DNA from: Paracoccus laeviglucosivorans
Lineage (GTDB): Bacteria; Pseudomonadota; Alphaproteobacteria; Rhodobacterales; Rhodobacteraceae
Assembly (NCBI RefSeq): GCF_900182695.1
Contig: NZ_FXTK01000007.1
Location: 81,402 to 145,401, forward strand
Direction of reading: 5' to 3'
DNA: 64,000 nucleotides
The translations under genes were made by a program, and so were the position numbers. Shown here one piece after another: positions 36,206-46,894 of this stretch. Each line of letters starts with the position of its first letter. Position 1 is the stretch's first letter. The notes under the pieces are model-generated. The model was not told where the DNA came from and did no database searches. It was given only the letters and a program-made list of their open reading frames with translations.

Positions 36206-36832
36206 ACGGCCCGGACTATTCCCACGAACAGGCCGCAATCCTTGGCGGCGCGCGCTTTGTCGCGGGCGTCGATGAGGTGGGACGGGGGCCGCTGGCCGGG
36301 CCAGTGACGGCGGCGGCGGTGATTCTGGATGTCACCTGCATCCCCGAAGGTCTGAACGACTCCAAGAAGCTGACCGCCAAACGCCGCGACGTGCTCGCCG
36401 CCCAGATCATGGCAAGCTGCGACTGGGCCGTGGGCCATGCAACCGTCGATGAGATCGACGAGTTGAACATCCTGCGCGCCTCGCATCTGGCGATGTGCCG
36501 GGCGATTGCGGGGCTGCGCCAGCGCCCTTGCCTGGCGCTGATCGACGGGAACATGCTGCCGCGCGGGCTGGACCTGCCGGGGCGTGCGGTGGTCAAAGGC
36601 GACGCGCTGTCGCTGTCGATTGCCGCCGCCTCGATCATCGCCAAGATGTTGCGCGATCGCATCATGGTGGATTTGGCGCAACAGCATCCCGGATATGGTT
36701 GGGAAGTTAACGCGGGTTACCCAACGCCCGCGCACAGGCAGGCGCTGCTAGATTTGGGGATAACCCCACATCATAGGCGCAGCTTCGCACCCGTCCACAA
36801 TATCTTGTGTAAACCCCAAACGGCAAGTTGTT

Positions 36833-36834
<2 letters not shown>
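36202..36834 (+). CDS. rnhB: Ribonuclease HII
   Basis: 210 residues. The catalytic DEDD residues lie in VAGVDEVGRGPLAGPVTAAAVIL, LIDGN and VKGDALSLSIAAASIIAKMLRD. It removes ribonucleotides from RNA-DNA hybrids. Standard length. Confidence 0.96.
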
Positions 36835-38055
<1,221 letters not shown>

Positions 38056-38114
38056 GTTTTCCGGTTCGCCAAGTCCCGATGCTCCGCAAGCTCTGGTGCG
38101 GCCGGGACCGCCTT

Positions 38115-38148
38115 GCCCCGTTCGGCGCTGCCGGGCGGGGCCTTTTTA
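38115..38148 (+). terminator. Intrinsic terminator after ccrM
   Basis: A stem (38115-38120 with 38136-38141) with an inner 4-bp extension, followed by a run of five T residues at 38143-38147. Confidence 0.8.
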
Positions 38149-39282
38149 CAGCGCGTTGCGCGGCATCGGCAGATCGCCGCGGTTATAGGGCTTCCAATCC
38201 TCGATCTCGGGATAGAATTGCCGCCGCCACGCCCGCACACGCGGGTTCATCCGCCGCCGCCACAGGGGCGGAACCATCGCCATGAAGGTCATTGCCGGAT
38301 AGCCCATCGGCAGCTGCGGTGCCTCCTCATCGGAATAGGTCTGCAGCAGGGGAAAGCGCCGGTCGGGCTTGTAATGATGGTCGGAATGGCGCTGCAGGTT
38401 GATCAGCAGCCAGTTCGTCGCGGTATGCGAGGAGTTCCAGCTGTGGCGCGGCAGCACATGTTCATAGCGGCCATTGCCCAGATGCTTCCGGGTCAGGCCG
38501 TAATGTTCGACGTAATTCGTCAGCTCCAACTGCCAGACAGCCACGAAAGCCTGCCAGACGAACAGACCCAGCCCCCACCAGCCGCCAAGCGCCACGGCCA
38601 GCGCCAGCATCCCCAGTTGCAGCGCGGCGTAGCGCCAGAACGGGTTCCTGCGGTCGAATTTGGACCGCTTGGCGCGTTCCAGCCGCTTTGCCTCGGCCTG
38701 CCATGCGCTTGTGGGGCAATCTGCCAGCACGCGCAGGAAGAAGCGGAAGAAGCCTTCGTTATAGCGGGCCGAGACAGCATCGCGCGGCGTTGCCACCCAT
38801 GAATGGTGCACCAGCAAATGTTCCGTGCGGAAATGCGAATACAGGGTCGAGGCCAGCAGCAGGTCGCCCAGCCAACGCTCGATCGGGTTCTTCTGGTGCA
38901 GCAGTTCATGGGCATAGACGATGCCGATGGTGCCCGAGGCGACGCCGATGCCAAAGAACAGCCCGACGCTTTCCCAGCCGGTCATGCCGCCGCGCATAGC
39001 CCACCAGATGCCGCCAAAGATCATCGCGGCCTGCATCGGGAACCACAGGATGGTGATGGCGCGATACCAGAAAAGCTGCGCCTCGGGCGTTTCGGTATCG
39101 GGGTTTTCTTCGTTCAGGCCCAGAAAACTGTCCAGAACGGTCATCAGATACCAGGCGTAAAGCGGCATCGTCAGGAACCACCAGCCGCCAAAGCGGGCGG
39201 CGACAAAGGCAAGCGGCACCATTCCCAGCGAAAGCCAGAAAGGCAGCGCGTCGATCAGGCGGGCGCGGAAGGCGTTATCCAT
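38146..39282 (-). CDS. alkB: AlkB-type membrane alkane hydroxylase
   Basis: 378 residues with several hydrophobic helices and the histidine boxes of membrane di-iron hydroxylases: AHELLHQKN (about residue 125), EHLLVHHSW (about 155), NYVEHYGL and LQRHSDHHYKPDR (about 290). AlkB hydroxylates the terminal carbon of medium-chain alkanes and needs rubredoxin and its reductase, neither of which is visible here. Separate from mutY by ~53 bases. Confidence 0.9.
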   Translation of the reverse strand: MDNAFRARLIDALPFWLSLGMVPLAFVAARFGGWWFLTMPLYAWYLMTVLDSFLGLNEENPDTETPEAQLFWYRAITILWFPMQAAMIFGGIWWAMRGGMTGWESVGLFFGIGVASGTIGIVYAHELLHQKNPIERWLGDLLLASTLYSHFRTEHLLVHHSWVATPRDAVSARYNEGFFRFFLRVLADCPTSAWQAEAKRLERAKRSKFDRRNPFWRYAALQLGMLALAVALGGWWGLGLFVWQAFVAVWQLELTNYVEHYGLTRKHLGNGRYEHVLPRHSWNSSHTATNWLLINLQRHSDHHYKPDRRFPLLQTYSDEEAPQLPMGYPAMTFMAMVPPLWRRRMNPRVRAWRRQFYPEIEDWKPYNRGDLPMPRNAL

Positions 39283-39335
39283 GGTTCAACTATGACGTGT
39301 CTGATGCGGGCTTACCAGCGGGGTCGCGGGCAGGG

Positions 39336-40352
39336 CTATGCGGTTTCGGGCCGGACGAGTGCAAAGGCTTTGCGCATCAGGCCGGGCAGGGCGCTGGGGC
39401 TGAATTCGCGTAGCGGCAGCAAGGTGCCCCGTTCCGGGTTCGCGGTCAACTGCGCGGTCTTTACCGTCAGATCCAGCGCGAAATGCGTGAAAATATGGCG
39501 CACCAGCCCCAGTTCCTGCCAGTCGCCCGCCGCCGGTGGCGGCAGGTCCGATCCGTCCCAACCGGTCGAGGGGAAGGCAAGCGTTCCGCCCAGCAGTCCT
39601 TTTTCAGGCCGCGTTTCCACAAGGATGCTGTCTTGCCCGAAGCCGATCCAGACCGTGCCCACGCGCTGCGGTTTGGCCTTTTTCGGCAGTTTGCGCGGCA
39701 GATCGGCGGCGATGCCCTGCATGCGGGCGGCGCATTCGTCGATGATCGGGCATATGCCGCAGGCGGGGCTGCGCGGGGTGCAGATCGTCGCGCCCAGATC
39801 CATCATGGCCTGCGCGAAATCGCCGGGCCGCCGGTCTGGCGTCAGCAGCGTCGCCAGCCGCACCAGCTCGGGCTTGCTGGCGGGCAGCGGCGTTTCCACC
39901 GCAAACAGGCGCGACACCACGCGTTCGACATTGCCATCCACCACGGTTTCCGCGCGTCCAAAGGCGATGGCAGCAATCGCAGCCGAGGTGTAGGGGCCGA
40001 TGCCGGGCAGCGCCGCCAGCCCGTCGCGCGTGTCGGGAAAGCCGCCCATCGCCGCCACGGCCCGCGCACAGGCCAACAGGTTGCGGGCACGGGCGTAATA
40101 GCCAAGCCCCGCCCATTCCGCCATGACCTGCGCATCGGGCGCCGCGGCAAGGTCGTGGACTGTCGGCCAAAGCGTCGTGAAGCGTTCGAAATACGCCTTG
40201 ACCGCCGCGACGGTGGTTTGTTGCAGCATCACCTCGGACAGCCAGACGCGATAGGGGTCGGCCTGCCCCTGCGGCACGCGCCAGGGCAGGCTTCGGGCAT
40301 GACGGTCATACCAATCCAGCAACTGGGCGCTTATCACCCCGAAGTCACGCAA
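39336..40352 (-). CDS. mutY: Adenine DNA glycosylase
   Basis: 338 residues. HhH-GPD fold with ALPGIGPYTSAAIAAIAFG and the catalytic Asp in VVDGNVERVVSR. The iron-sulfur loop is C-X6-C-X2-C-X5-C in CTPRSPACGICPIIDEC. The C-terminal NUDIX-like domain (GLLGGTLAFPSTGWD) recognises 8-oxoG opposite A. Confidence 0.95.
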   Translation of the reverse strand: MRDFGVISAQLLDWYDRHARSLPWRVPQGQADPYRVWLSEVMLQQTTVAAVKAYFERFTTLWPTVHDLAAAPDAQVMAEWAGLGYYARARNLLACARAVAAMGGFPDTRDGLAALPGIGPYTSAAIAAIAFGRAETVVDGNVERVVSRLFAVETPLPASKPELVRLATLLTPDRRPGDFAQAMMDLGATICTPRSPACGICPIIDECAARMQGIAADLPRKLPKKAKPQRVGTVWIGFGQDSILVETRPEKGLLGGTLAFPSTGWDGSDLPPPAAGDWQELGLVRHIFTHFALDLTVKTAQLTANPERGTLLPLREFSPSALPGLMRKAFALVRPETA

Positions 40353-40427
40353 TTTTCAGTCTCTCCGCTCTGGCGTCCGGGCGCGGCAGGGGTCACACTG
40401 CACGCCAGACAACCATATGGTCGCTTC

Positions 40428-40985
40428 ATGGCCCCAAGGAAACCCGATACCCCGCCGCGCCGTCGTATGCGCGGATTCGAGGCCGCGTCGTCGCTGGTCG
40501 CGCAGCGGGTGCGTTCCGTGGGCGAAACGCGCGGCTTTGCTGTCGCGCGTTTGCTGACCAACTGGGCCGAGGTGGTCGGCCCCGAGATTGCGGCCCATAC
40601 CCGCCCGGTCAAGATCAGCCACGGCAAAAGCTTCGGCGCTACTCTGACGCTGCTGGTGCCCGGCGCGCGTGCGCCGCTGATCAATATGCAACTGGACGAT
40701 ATTCGCGCCAAGGTGAATGCCTGCTACGGCTTCAATGCCGTGTCGCGCATCGCGCTGACCCAGACGGCACCCACGGGCTTTGCCGAAGCGGGCGGCTTTG
40801 CCGAGGCGCAGGCGGGCTTTGCGGGTGCACCCCGCAAGCCGCGCGCCCTCGATCCGCAGACCAATGCCGCCGCCGATGCGCTGGCGCAGGGCTTTGACGA
40901 TCCTGAACTGTCTGCCGCGATGCGTCAGATGGCACTTAACATTCTGTCCCGCCGGGACGCCAACGACCGAAAGGCCAATTCATGA
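40428..40985 (+). CDS. DUF721 domain protein (DciA-like)
   Basis: 185 residues. The N-terminal segment LLTNWAEVVGPEIAAHTRPVKISHGKSFGATLTLLVPGARAPLINMQ is the DUF721 core, a domain related to the DciA helicase loader. The C-terminal half is Ala/Gly-rich. The ATG at 40428 was chosen because the family core starts shortly after it; the long open frame upstream is antisense to mutY. It overlaps the dsbA-like gene by 4 bases (ATGA). Confidence 0.82.
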   Translation: MAPRKPDTPPRRRMRGFEAASSLVAQRVRSVGETRGFAVARLLTNWAEVVGPEIAAHTRPVKISHGKSFGATLTLLVPGARAPLINMQLDDIRAKVNACYGFNAVSRIALTQTAPTGFAEAGGFAEAQAGFAGAPRKPRALDPQTNAAADALAQGFDDPELSAAMRQMALNILSRRDANDRKANS

Positions 40986-41656
40986 CCCTCTCTCGCCGCT
41001 TTCTGATCGCAGCCGCCACGGCCGCCATGTCGGTCGCCGCGTTCCAGCCGGCGCTGGCGCAAGAGGCCGCACCCGCCGAACAGGCCCAGACGCAGGAACA
41101 GATGCCCGAAGGCAAGATCCTGCCCGACATCGTTCTGGGTCAGGAAAGCGCGCCGCTGACCATGGTGGAATATGCCAGCTTCACCTGCCCGCATTGTGCC
41201 GCTTTCCATGCGGAAAACATGCCCAAGCTCAAGGCCGAATATATTGATACCGGCAAGGTCAAGTTCGTCCAGCGCGACGTTTATTTCGACGCGGTGGGCC
41301 TGTGGGCGGGTATCCTTGCCCGCTGCGGCGGAGATGAGAAATACTATCCCGTCGCCGACATGCTGTTTGACGAACAGAAGGTCTGGCTTGACGCCAAGTC
41401 GGGCGATGACATCGCGGCCAACCTGCGCAAGATCGGCGCAAAGGCGGGCATGACCACTGAACAGATGGACGCGTGCTGGGCCGACAAGCAAAAGGTCGCG
41501 GATCTGGTCGCGACGTTCCAAAAGAACGCCACCGCCGACAATGTCGAAGGCACGCCCAGCTTTATCATCGGCGGCGAAAAGGTGCAGAACCAGCCGTGGG
41601 ATGACATGAAAAAAGTCATCGACGCCAAGCTGGCCGAAGCTGAAAAGCAGGGTTGA
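40982..41656 (+). CDS. DsbA-like thiol:disulfide oxidoreductase
   Basis: 224 residues: a Sec signal (cleavage near ALAQE), a disordered Glu/Gln/Ala stretch, then a thioredoxin fold with active site FTCPHCAAFH (CPHC) and the cis-Pro in EGTPSFIIGG. The CPHC motif and helical insertion fit a periplasmic DsbA/Com1-type protein. Confidence 0.9.
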   Translation: MTLSRRFLIAAATAAMSVAAFQPALAQEAAPAEQAQTQEQMPEGKILPDIVLGQESAPLTMVEYASFTCPHCAAFHAENMPKLKAEYIDTGKVKFVQRDVYFDAVGLWAGILARCGGDEKYYPVADMLFDEQKVWLDAKSGDDIAANLRKIGAKAGMTTEQMDACWADKQKVADLVATFQKNATADNVEGTPSFIIGGEKVQNQPWDDMKKVIDAKLAEAEKQG

Positions 41657-41667
41657 TCCCAGCCCGT

Positions 41668-41693
41668 GCCGGGTTCGTCACGACGGACCCGGC
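41668..41693. terminator. Hairpin between convergent dsbA-like and lpxK genes
   Basis: An 11-bp stem (41668-41678 with 41683-41693, one U-G pair) with a 4-nt loop. No clear T run follows, so its efficiency is uncertain. Confidence 0.45.
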
Positions 41694-41695
41694 TG

Positions 41696-42682
41696 CTACA
41701 GACCCAGCGCCGCCAGCCTGTCGGTCAGCGGTGCAGGGTCGCGCAATTCCAGCCTGACAGGCAGCGCCAGCACCTGCGGGCGAAAACTGCGCGGCAATCG
41801 GGCCGCATCTTTTTCTGTCGTGACAAGCTGTGCGCCGATCAATCGCGCCTCGGTCTCAAGCCGTGTCAGCAGGGCTTGAGTGAAGGGCTGGTGATCCTCA
41901 AGCGGTTCGGCGCGGGCGACTTCGGCCCCCAGGCCGCGCAAAGTGTCAAAGAATTTCTCGGGGTGGCCGATCCCCGCAAAGGCCAGGACCCGCAGCCCGG
42001 CCCATTCCATCCCGGTTTGCAAAGGTGCCAACGCGCCTTGCAGATGCGGCAGGATCAAACCCGATTGGCGCGCCGCAAAACGCCGCTGCGCCGCGTCATC
42101 GCCGATCGACAACAGCAGATCAGCCCGCGCCAGACCCACCGACACAGGTTCGCGCAGTGGCCCGGCGGGCAGGCACAGGCCGTTGCCAAAACCCTTGTCG
42201 GCATCGACGACCACCAAGGACAGATCATGGGCCAAGCCGGGGTCCTGGAAGCCGTCATCCAGCAGGATCGCCTGCGCCCCTGCAGCCACCGCAGCCCGTG
42301 CCCCTGCAAGGCGGTCATCCGATACCCAGACCGGCGCGAATGCCGCCATCAGCAACGGCTCATCCCCGACTTCGGCGGCGCGATGCTGCGATTCGCTGAC
42401 CTGAAGCGGCCCTTTTTGCGTGCCGCCATAACCGCGCGATACGATATGCACCGCGACGCCCCGCGTCTGCAAAAGCTGCGCCATCATGATGGTCGTAGGC
42501 GTCTTGCCGGTGCCGCCAGCGTTGATATTGCCCACGCAGATCACCGGAACGCCAAGTTTTTCGCGACGACCGCCCGCGATGCGACGGGCCGTGGCTGCAG
42601 CATAAAGCCTGCCAAAAGGGGCCAGTATCCGCGCCGTTGCGCCGACTGGGCGAAACCAGAAATCGGGTGCGCGGCGGCTCAT
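41696..42682 (-). CDS. lpxK: Tetraacyldisaccharide 4'-kinase
   Basis: 328 residues. Phosphorylates the lipid A precursor at the 4' position. N-terminal membrane-associated helix, then the P-loop [23 protein letters not shown], the motif [15 protein letters not shown] and [23 protein letters not shown], all diagnostic. It overlaps the Kdo transferase gene by 4 bases. Confidence 0.95.
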   Translation of the reverse strand: MSRRAPDFWFRPVGATARILAPFGRLYAAATARRIAGGRREKLGVPVICVGNINAGGTGKTPTTIMMAQLLQTRGVAVHIVSRGYGGTQKGPLQVSESQHRAAEVGDEPLLMAAFAPVWVSDDRLAGARAAVAAGAQAILLDDGFQDPGLAHDLSLVVVDADKGFGNGLCLPAGPLREPVSVGLARADLLLSIGDDAAQRRFAARQSGLILPHLQGALAPLQTGMEWAGLRVLAFAGIGHPEKFFDTLRGLGAEVARAEPLEDHQPFTQALLTRLETEARLIGAQLVTTEKDAARLPRSFRPQVLALPVRLELRDPAPLTDRLAALGL

Positions 42683-43914
42683 GCCTTGATCTCCATCAGG
42701 TCGATTACTCCATCAGCGATACGGCGCAGAACAGCGGCGCCCCCCGTGCTGACGGACCACGCATTTTCCGCAAGAATGGCGGCCTGATCGGGCGCCGTGA
42801 GGTCCGACACCGCAGAGATGAGCGCCTCGGGTCCGGTTACAAGTCTTGCGGCCGATGCGCCGTCAAGCTGGACCCATTCCGCCGCATATTGGCCGGGGAT
42901 GGGGCCATGAATGATGGCCGATCCCAACGCTGCCGGTTCGAACGGATGGCGCGGCTGCAACCCGTCGCCGGGCAGAAGCGTGCCGCCCATGAAACAGACG
43001 GGCGACAGGCGATACCACAGGCCCATTTCATGCGGATCCTCGGCGATCAGGACGTGATCGTCGGGTTCAGGGTCGAAATCCTCGGACCGGGAAATGGCAG
43101 CAAGGCCAAGCGCCTCGATCTCGGCCATGATTTCGGGAACCATGGCGGGGGCGACGCAGCCGAGGATCAGAAGCGCCCGGTGATTGTGGTGCAAGGCGGC
43201 CTGATGCGCGGCAAGGGCTGCCTTGGCTTCGGGCAGGGTCGGGGCCGCAGCCAGCCAGACATGACGCCCGCGCAGGATCTGGGCCAGGGCCGCGCGCTCA
43301 GCCTCATTCGCGTGCAGGGGGGGCAGGGTTTCCGTTACGGGGCCGATCAATTCGACGCGGATGGGGTTTGCGCCAAGCTGTCGCGCCGCCGCTGCGGCTG
43401 TCAGGTCAGGCGCAAGAATGCTGTCGATCCGCGACATCAGGCCGCGATTGATCACACCCCGCCAGGTTCCGGCGCGGTTATAGGCAACCAGCCGCGCTTC
43501 GGCCAGAATGATGGGGATGCCGGCATCGGCCACCCCGGTAATCAGCGCGGCGGGAAGCTGATCGCCCAAAATCAGCAGGATGCGGGGTTGCAGGGTCTTG
43601 ATGACCAGCTCGACCGTGGCCGGATCACGCGGGCGCGGCAGGGTCACCGCACGAATGGCGGTCAGGTCGAACCCGTCGGGCAGCGGTGTTCCGGTAAAGG
43701 CGAAACGCAGATTGGGTCTGCGCATCAGCATCGCCCGCACCAGTGCTGCGACCGGCGGTGGGTCATCCGCGCGTTCGGACAGATGCACCATGACCAATGG
43801 CCCATCGCCCGCTGGCGGATCGACCGAATCCGGCGGGTCTTTCCCCAGCGCGGCACGGCGGCGCAGATGCAGCCATAGCGCCAATGAGGAGGTTGTTTTT
43901 CCCGCCGGAGGCAT
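42679..43914 (-). CDS. waaA: 3-deoxy-D-manno-octulosonic acid transferase-like protein
   Basis: 411 residues. Two Rossmann halves with the Kdo-transferase C-terminal signatures [33 protein letters not shown] and [15 protein letters not shown]. It would attach Kdo to lipid A, fitting its position next to lpxK and DUF4170. Oddly, the N-terminal catalytic segment, normally HxxSxGE, reads [12 protein letters not shown], so the catalytic Glu is displaced or missing; this may be a divergent paralogue. Confidence 0.8.
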   Translation of the reverse strand: MPPAGKTTSSLALWLHLRRRAALGKDPPDSVDPPAGDGPLVMVHLSERADDPPPVAALVRAMLMRRPNLRFAFTGTPLPDGFDLTAIRAVTLPRPRDPATVELVIKTLQPRILLILGDQLPAALITGVADAGIPIILAEARLVAYNRAGTWRGVINRGLMSRIDSILAPDLTAAAAARQLGANPIRVELIGPVTETLPPLHANEAERAALAQILRGRHVWLAAAPTLPEAKAALAAHQAALHHNHRALLILGCVAPAMVPEIMAEIEALGLAAISRSEDFDPEPDDHVLIAEDPHEMGLWYRLSPVCFMGGTLLPGDGLQPRHPFEPAALGSAIIHGPIPGQYAAEWVQLDGASAARLVTGPEALISAVSDLTAPDQAAILAENAWSVSTGGAAVLRRIADGVIDLMEIKA

Positions 43915-43939
43915 CCGCGTCCGCTTCGGTCAGTCGGGC

Positions 43940-44188
43940 TTAGACGCCCAGTTCCTCGGTCGGGCTGACTTCGCGTTCTTCGTCGCGCAGGCGGTGAAGA
44001 TGGGCGATGAAATAGCGGGTATGTGCGCTGTCCACGGTGCGCTGCGCCTCGGCCTTCCAAGCGGCAAAGGCGCTTTCGTAATTGGCGAAAATGCCGACAA
44101 TGTGGATCTTGTCGGTGTCGCGGAATTCGGTGCGGCTGGGGCTGACCAATTCGCCACCGAAAACAAGGTGAAGACGCTGCGCCATCAT
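43940..44188 (-). CDS. DUF4170 domain protein
   Basis: 82 residues with the family core LHLVFGGELVSPSRTEFRDTDKIHIVGIFANYESAFAAWKAEAQRTVDSAHTRYFIAHLHRL. DUF4170 genes commonly sit beside lpxK and waaA in alphaproteobacteria; the function is unknown. First gene of the three-gene lipid A/Kdo operon here. Confidence 0.85.
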   Translation of the reverse strand: MMAQRLHLVFGGELVSPSRTEFRDTDKIHIVGIFANYESAFAAWKAEAQRTVDSAHTRYFIAHLHRLRDEEREVSPTEELGV

Positions 44189-44189
44189 A

Positions 44190-44511
44190 TTCTCCTGCTG
44201 TCGCGATCCGCGGCGAACCTAGCCGAGGCAGGCGCTGGAACCAAGAGGCATTTCCCCGACATTTCGCATCAAATCGTCGATGCTTGTCATTTGGCCAGCG
44301 GATCATTGCGCCAGACATCATGGTGCGGGCGGCGGGCATTGAATGGCTCTACATCTGGATTTCAGGCGGTATCAGCTCCTGTCTTCCCTCTAACTAGTGC
44401 AAGTATTTACTGTATCTTACACCGTCACGCTCTATCGACACAGATCACCATATAACATACCTATGGGTGGACCAAAGGGTGGACCCATAACGCGTTGGGG
44501 TAAGGTGGACT
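44190..44511. other. Gene-free junction between core and island
   Basis: No complete gene is visible. On the minus strand a 24-codon open stretch ends at a stop (44287-44289) and reads like a protein C-terminus (VEPFNARRPHHDVW then RNDPLAK); it may be the tail of a gene cut by the island. The right half (44390-44460) is clearly AT-richer than its surroundings. No tRNA is present. Confidence 0.45.
44465..44510 (+). repeat. GGTGGAC direct repeats upstream of the integrase
   Basis: GGGTGGACC occurs at 44465-44473 and 44477-44485, and GGTGGAC again at 44504-44510, just before the GTG start at 44512. ATGGGT (44463-44468) and ACCCAT (44483-44488) also form an inverted repeat. They could be integrase or excisionase arm sites or an operator. 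Confidence 0.4.
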
Positions 44512-45684
44512 GTGCGAGCAACCAACAGGTTAAGTGCCAAGGGTGCGGCAGCGCTTGGCCGCGGCAAGTATGCAGACGGCGCCGGACTGTGGCTGGTGAA
44601 AGAGGAAGCCATTCGGGGGAAGTGGGTGCTCCGCGCCACCGTTTACGGCAGGCGTCGTGAAATGGGGCTCGGGCCTTTCCCGGCAGTGTCTCTCGCCGAG
44701 GCGCGCCGCAAGGCCGATGATGCGCGCGCCAAAGTTCGGGCTGGTCTTGATCCGATCAAAGAGCGCGAACGTGAAAAGCGAGAGGCCGCCCGCAATCTTC
44801 ACCTGCTAAAAGACGTTGCCGCAGATTGCTACGAGGCCCGGAAGGCGGAATTGAAAGGTGATGGCAAAGCGGGGCGCTGGTTCAGCCCGCTTGAGTTGCA
44901 CGTCCTGCCTAAGCTGGGCAAAATGCCTGTGTCCGATATCGACCAGACCGACATCCGCGATTGCCTCAAGCCGATCTGGCACACCAAGGCGGCAACAGCA
45001 GAAAAGGCGATTGGCCGTCTGGCGCTGTGTATGAAACACGCCGCCGCCCTGGGCTTTCAGGTCGACTTGCAGGCAACAGAGAAAGCCCGCGCCCTACTCG
45101 GGAAAAGCCGTCACAAAGTCGAGAATATTCCGGCGCTGCCGTGGCAGGACGTGCCGGGCTTCTATGCCAGTTTGACGGATGGAACGGTGACGCATCTCGC
45201 ATTGCGCCTTCTTATCCTGACGGGGGTTCGCTCGGCCCCGCTTCGTTTCCTTCGCGAAAGCCAGATTAGCGGCGACGTGTGGACCATTCCCGCTGAAGCT
45301 ATGAAAGGCCGTAGGGATGAGACGACGGAGTTCCGGGTGCCGCTGGTTCCAGAGGCACTTGCGGTCATCCAGGCGGCGATGGCCCACTCACGCGATGGCT
45401 TCCTTTTCCCTAGCGTCAGGAAAGGCGTTATCTCCGATGCCACTATGTCTCGATTGATGGAACGCCGAGGTATGCAAGCTCGTCCACATGGTTTCCGGTC
45501 CAGCCTTCGTGACTGGCTGGCTGAGGCGACCGAAGCCCCGCATGACGTGGCCGAAACTATGCTGGGACACGTTGTCGGCGGCTCCGTCGAACGGGCCTAT
45601 CGAAGGACGGATTTTCTTGACCAGCGCCGGGCTTTGCTGGAGCGCTGGGCGGGGCATGTCACCGGGCAATCGGGCAAGTGGTGA
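44512..45684 (+). CDS. Tyrosine recombinase/integrase (P4-type)
   Basis: 390 residues. N-terminal DUF4102-like arm-binding domain (KGAAALGRGKYADGAGLWLV, MGLGPFPAVSLAEARRKADDARAKVRAGLDP), a core-binding domain, and a catalytic domain with Arg in ILTGVRSAPLRFL, the HxxR box in RPHGFRSSLRDW, LGHVVGG, and the nucleophile Tyr in VERAYRRTDF. It uses a GTG start with AAGGTGG just upstream. This family commonly integrates into tRNA or gene 3' ends. Confidence 0.92.
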   Translation: MRATNRLSAKGAAALGRGKYADGAGLWLVKEEAIRGKWVLRATVYGRRREMGLGPFPAVSLAEARRKADDARAKVRAGLDPIKEREREKREAARNLHLLKDVAADCYEARKAELKGDGKAGRWFSPLELHVLPKLGKMPVSDIDQTDIRDCLKPIWHTKAATAEKAIGRLALCMKHAAALGFQVDLQATEKARALLGKSRHKVENIPALPWQDVPGFYASLTDGTVTHLALRLLILTGVRSAPLRFLRESQISGDVWTIPAEAMKGRRDETTEFRVPLVPEALAVIQAAMAHSRDGFLFPSVRKGVISDATMSRLMERRGMQARPHGFRSSLRDWLAEATEAPHDVAETMLGHVVGGSVERAYRRTDFLDQRRALLERWAGHVTGQSGKW

Positions 45685-45700
45685 AGTTGGTGGGGACGCT

Positions 45701-46483
45701 ATGAGCGATTGGCAAAAGCTGGTCGAGAACAAAGAGTGGAGCGCACTCAACGACTTCTGGCGTCACCACGCATCGCAAGAGGTCTGCGCCGAAATCCTTG
45801 AAGCCTTACGGCATTTGGTTCCTGTCTTTGAAAGGACCAACGGAACAGAGTCAAGATTTGAGCATGCCTTGCCCCGGGAGGTTCCCCCAGATCTTGCTGG
45901 TGCCGCGCAGATATTGTGCCTGGGTGAACTTGAAGCAACTGCGCTGGATGATGACTTCATTACCACCTACCTGACACAATGGAATGAGTTGTTCCCGCAG
46001 GTTCAGAAGTCGTGCGCGGAACTCGCCGCACTTCCCGAAGTGACAGATGGCGCTGCCGATATGTCGCGCGCCCACCACGCCAAAAAGGCAAGCGAACTGC
46101 TCGCCTTCATTCCCGCCATTCTTGAGGCGATGCTGTATCCCGGCGATGCAGAGGACGAAGAACCGGATGAACTCGGCACCCCGCTTCAAGAACATGTTGC
46201 AATGGCTGCAGTCTACGCATTCACAGCTGGGCGGCATTTTCAATTGGCTATCGGCAAGGAACATGAACTCGATGCACTCAGGGGGGGAAAGGTTCTGAAA
46301 TCTGCCCGCAAGGCCGCTGAACAGACCAACGCGCTGCACGCTGCCCAACGCGAACGAAGGCTTGCCCGCATGGCTGAACTCGTCCCGCACCTTGGTCCCA
46401 GTCAAGCCGCCCGTAACTGCGAGCGCGAAGGGTTGGGGGCCGTATCGGCAATCCTTTCTCAATGGCATCGCCACCAAAAATAG
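45701..46483 (+). CDS. Hypothetical protein of the island
   Basis: 260 residues, mainly alpha-helical, with no recognised domain. It is acidic in the first two thirds and ends in a basic region (ALHAAQRERRLARMAELVPHLGPSQAARNCEREGLGAVSAILSQW) that resembles a helix-turn-helix reading of rows of N-terminal-like helices. The ATG at 45701 lies 17 bases after the integrase stop. Function not assigned. Confidence 0.65.
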   Translation: MSDWQKLVENKEWSALNDFWRHHASQEVCAEILEALRHLVPVFERTNGTESRFEHALPREVPPDLAGAAQILCLGELEATALDDDFITTYLTQWNELFPQVQKSCAELAALPEVTDGAADMSRAHHAKKASELLAFIPAILEAMLYPGDAEDEEPDELGTPLQEHVAMAAVYAFTAGRHFQLAIGKEHELDALRGGKVLKSARKAAEQTNALHAAQRERRLARMAELVPHLGPSQAARNCEREGLGAVSAILSQWHRHQK

Positions 46484-46560
46484 TTGTGGCACCGCCCGCC
46501 GCTGCCACAACTTCGCCTCGCTACCTTGCAGCCCGTATCAACCCGCATACAGGCTGACCA

Positions 46561-46794
46561 ATGGCACAGATGGACATTCAGGCCCTGCGTAGCAGCACGG
46601 CCATTCCCGTTGACCCGCTTCTGAAAGACCGCGAGGCCGCGCCGCTTCTCGGCATCAGCGTTCCGACCTTCTGGCGCCGCGTGAAGGACGGAACGGTTCC
46701 CAAGCCGATCAAGCTGGGTGCATTGTCCCGGTGGCCGCAGTCGGAAATCTTGGAAGTCATCGAGCGCGCGAAAGCCGCCCGTCACACCGCCTAA
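46561..46794 (+). CDS. AlpA-family DNA-binding regulator/excisionase-like protein
   Basis: 77 residues with the AlpA/MerR-like helix-turn-helix LLKDREAAPLLGISVPTFWRRVKDGTVPKPIKLG and the RWPQSEI wing. Such proteins regulate or assist excision of P4-like elements. Confidence 0.82.
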   Translation: MAQMDIQALRSSTAIPVDPLLKDREAAPLLGISVPTFWRRVKDGTVPKPIKLGALSRWPQSEILEVIERAKAARHTA

Positions 46795-46799
46795 GCAAA

Positions 46800-46822
46800 C
46801 CCCCGCCGGGCAAGGGCGGGGG
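46800..46822 (+). terminator. GC hairpin after the AlpA-like gene
   Basis: A perfect 8-bp stem (46800-46807 with 46815-46822) closing a 7-nt loop, 5 bases after the stop. There is no T run, so it may terminate weakly or stabilise the mRNA end. Confidence 0.4.
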
Positions 46823-46894
46823 CGGTATCGTATGCGGCGGTGATAACTGCACTATACCGTTTCCCGCCCGGCCCTGCAAGCAAGAGGCCGAGAA

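Noticed and set aside
44190..44511. A tRNA gene as the integration target of the element
   Set aside because: No cloverleaf or T-loop consensus was found on either strand near the integrase.
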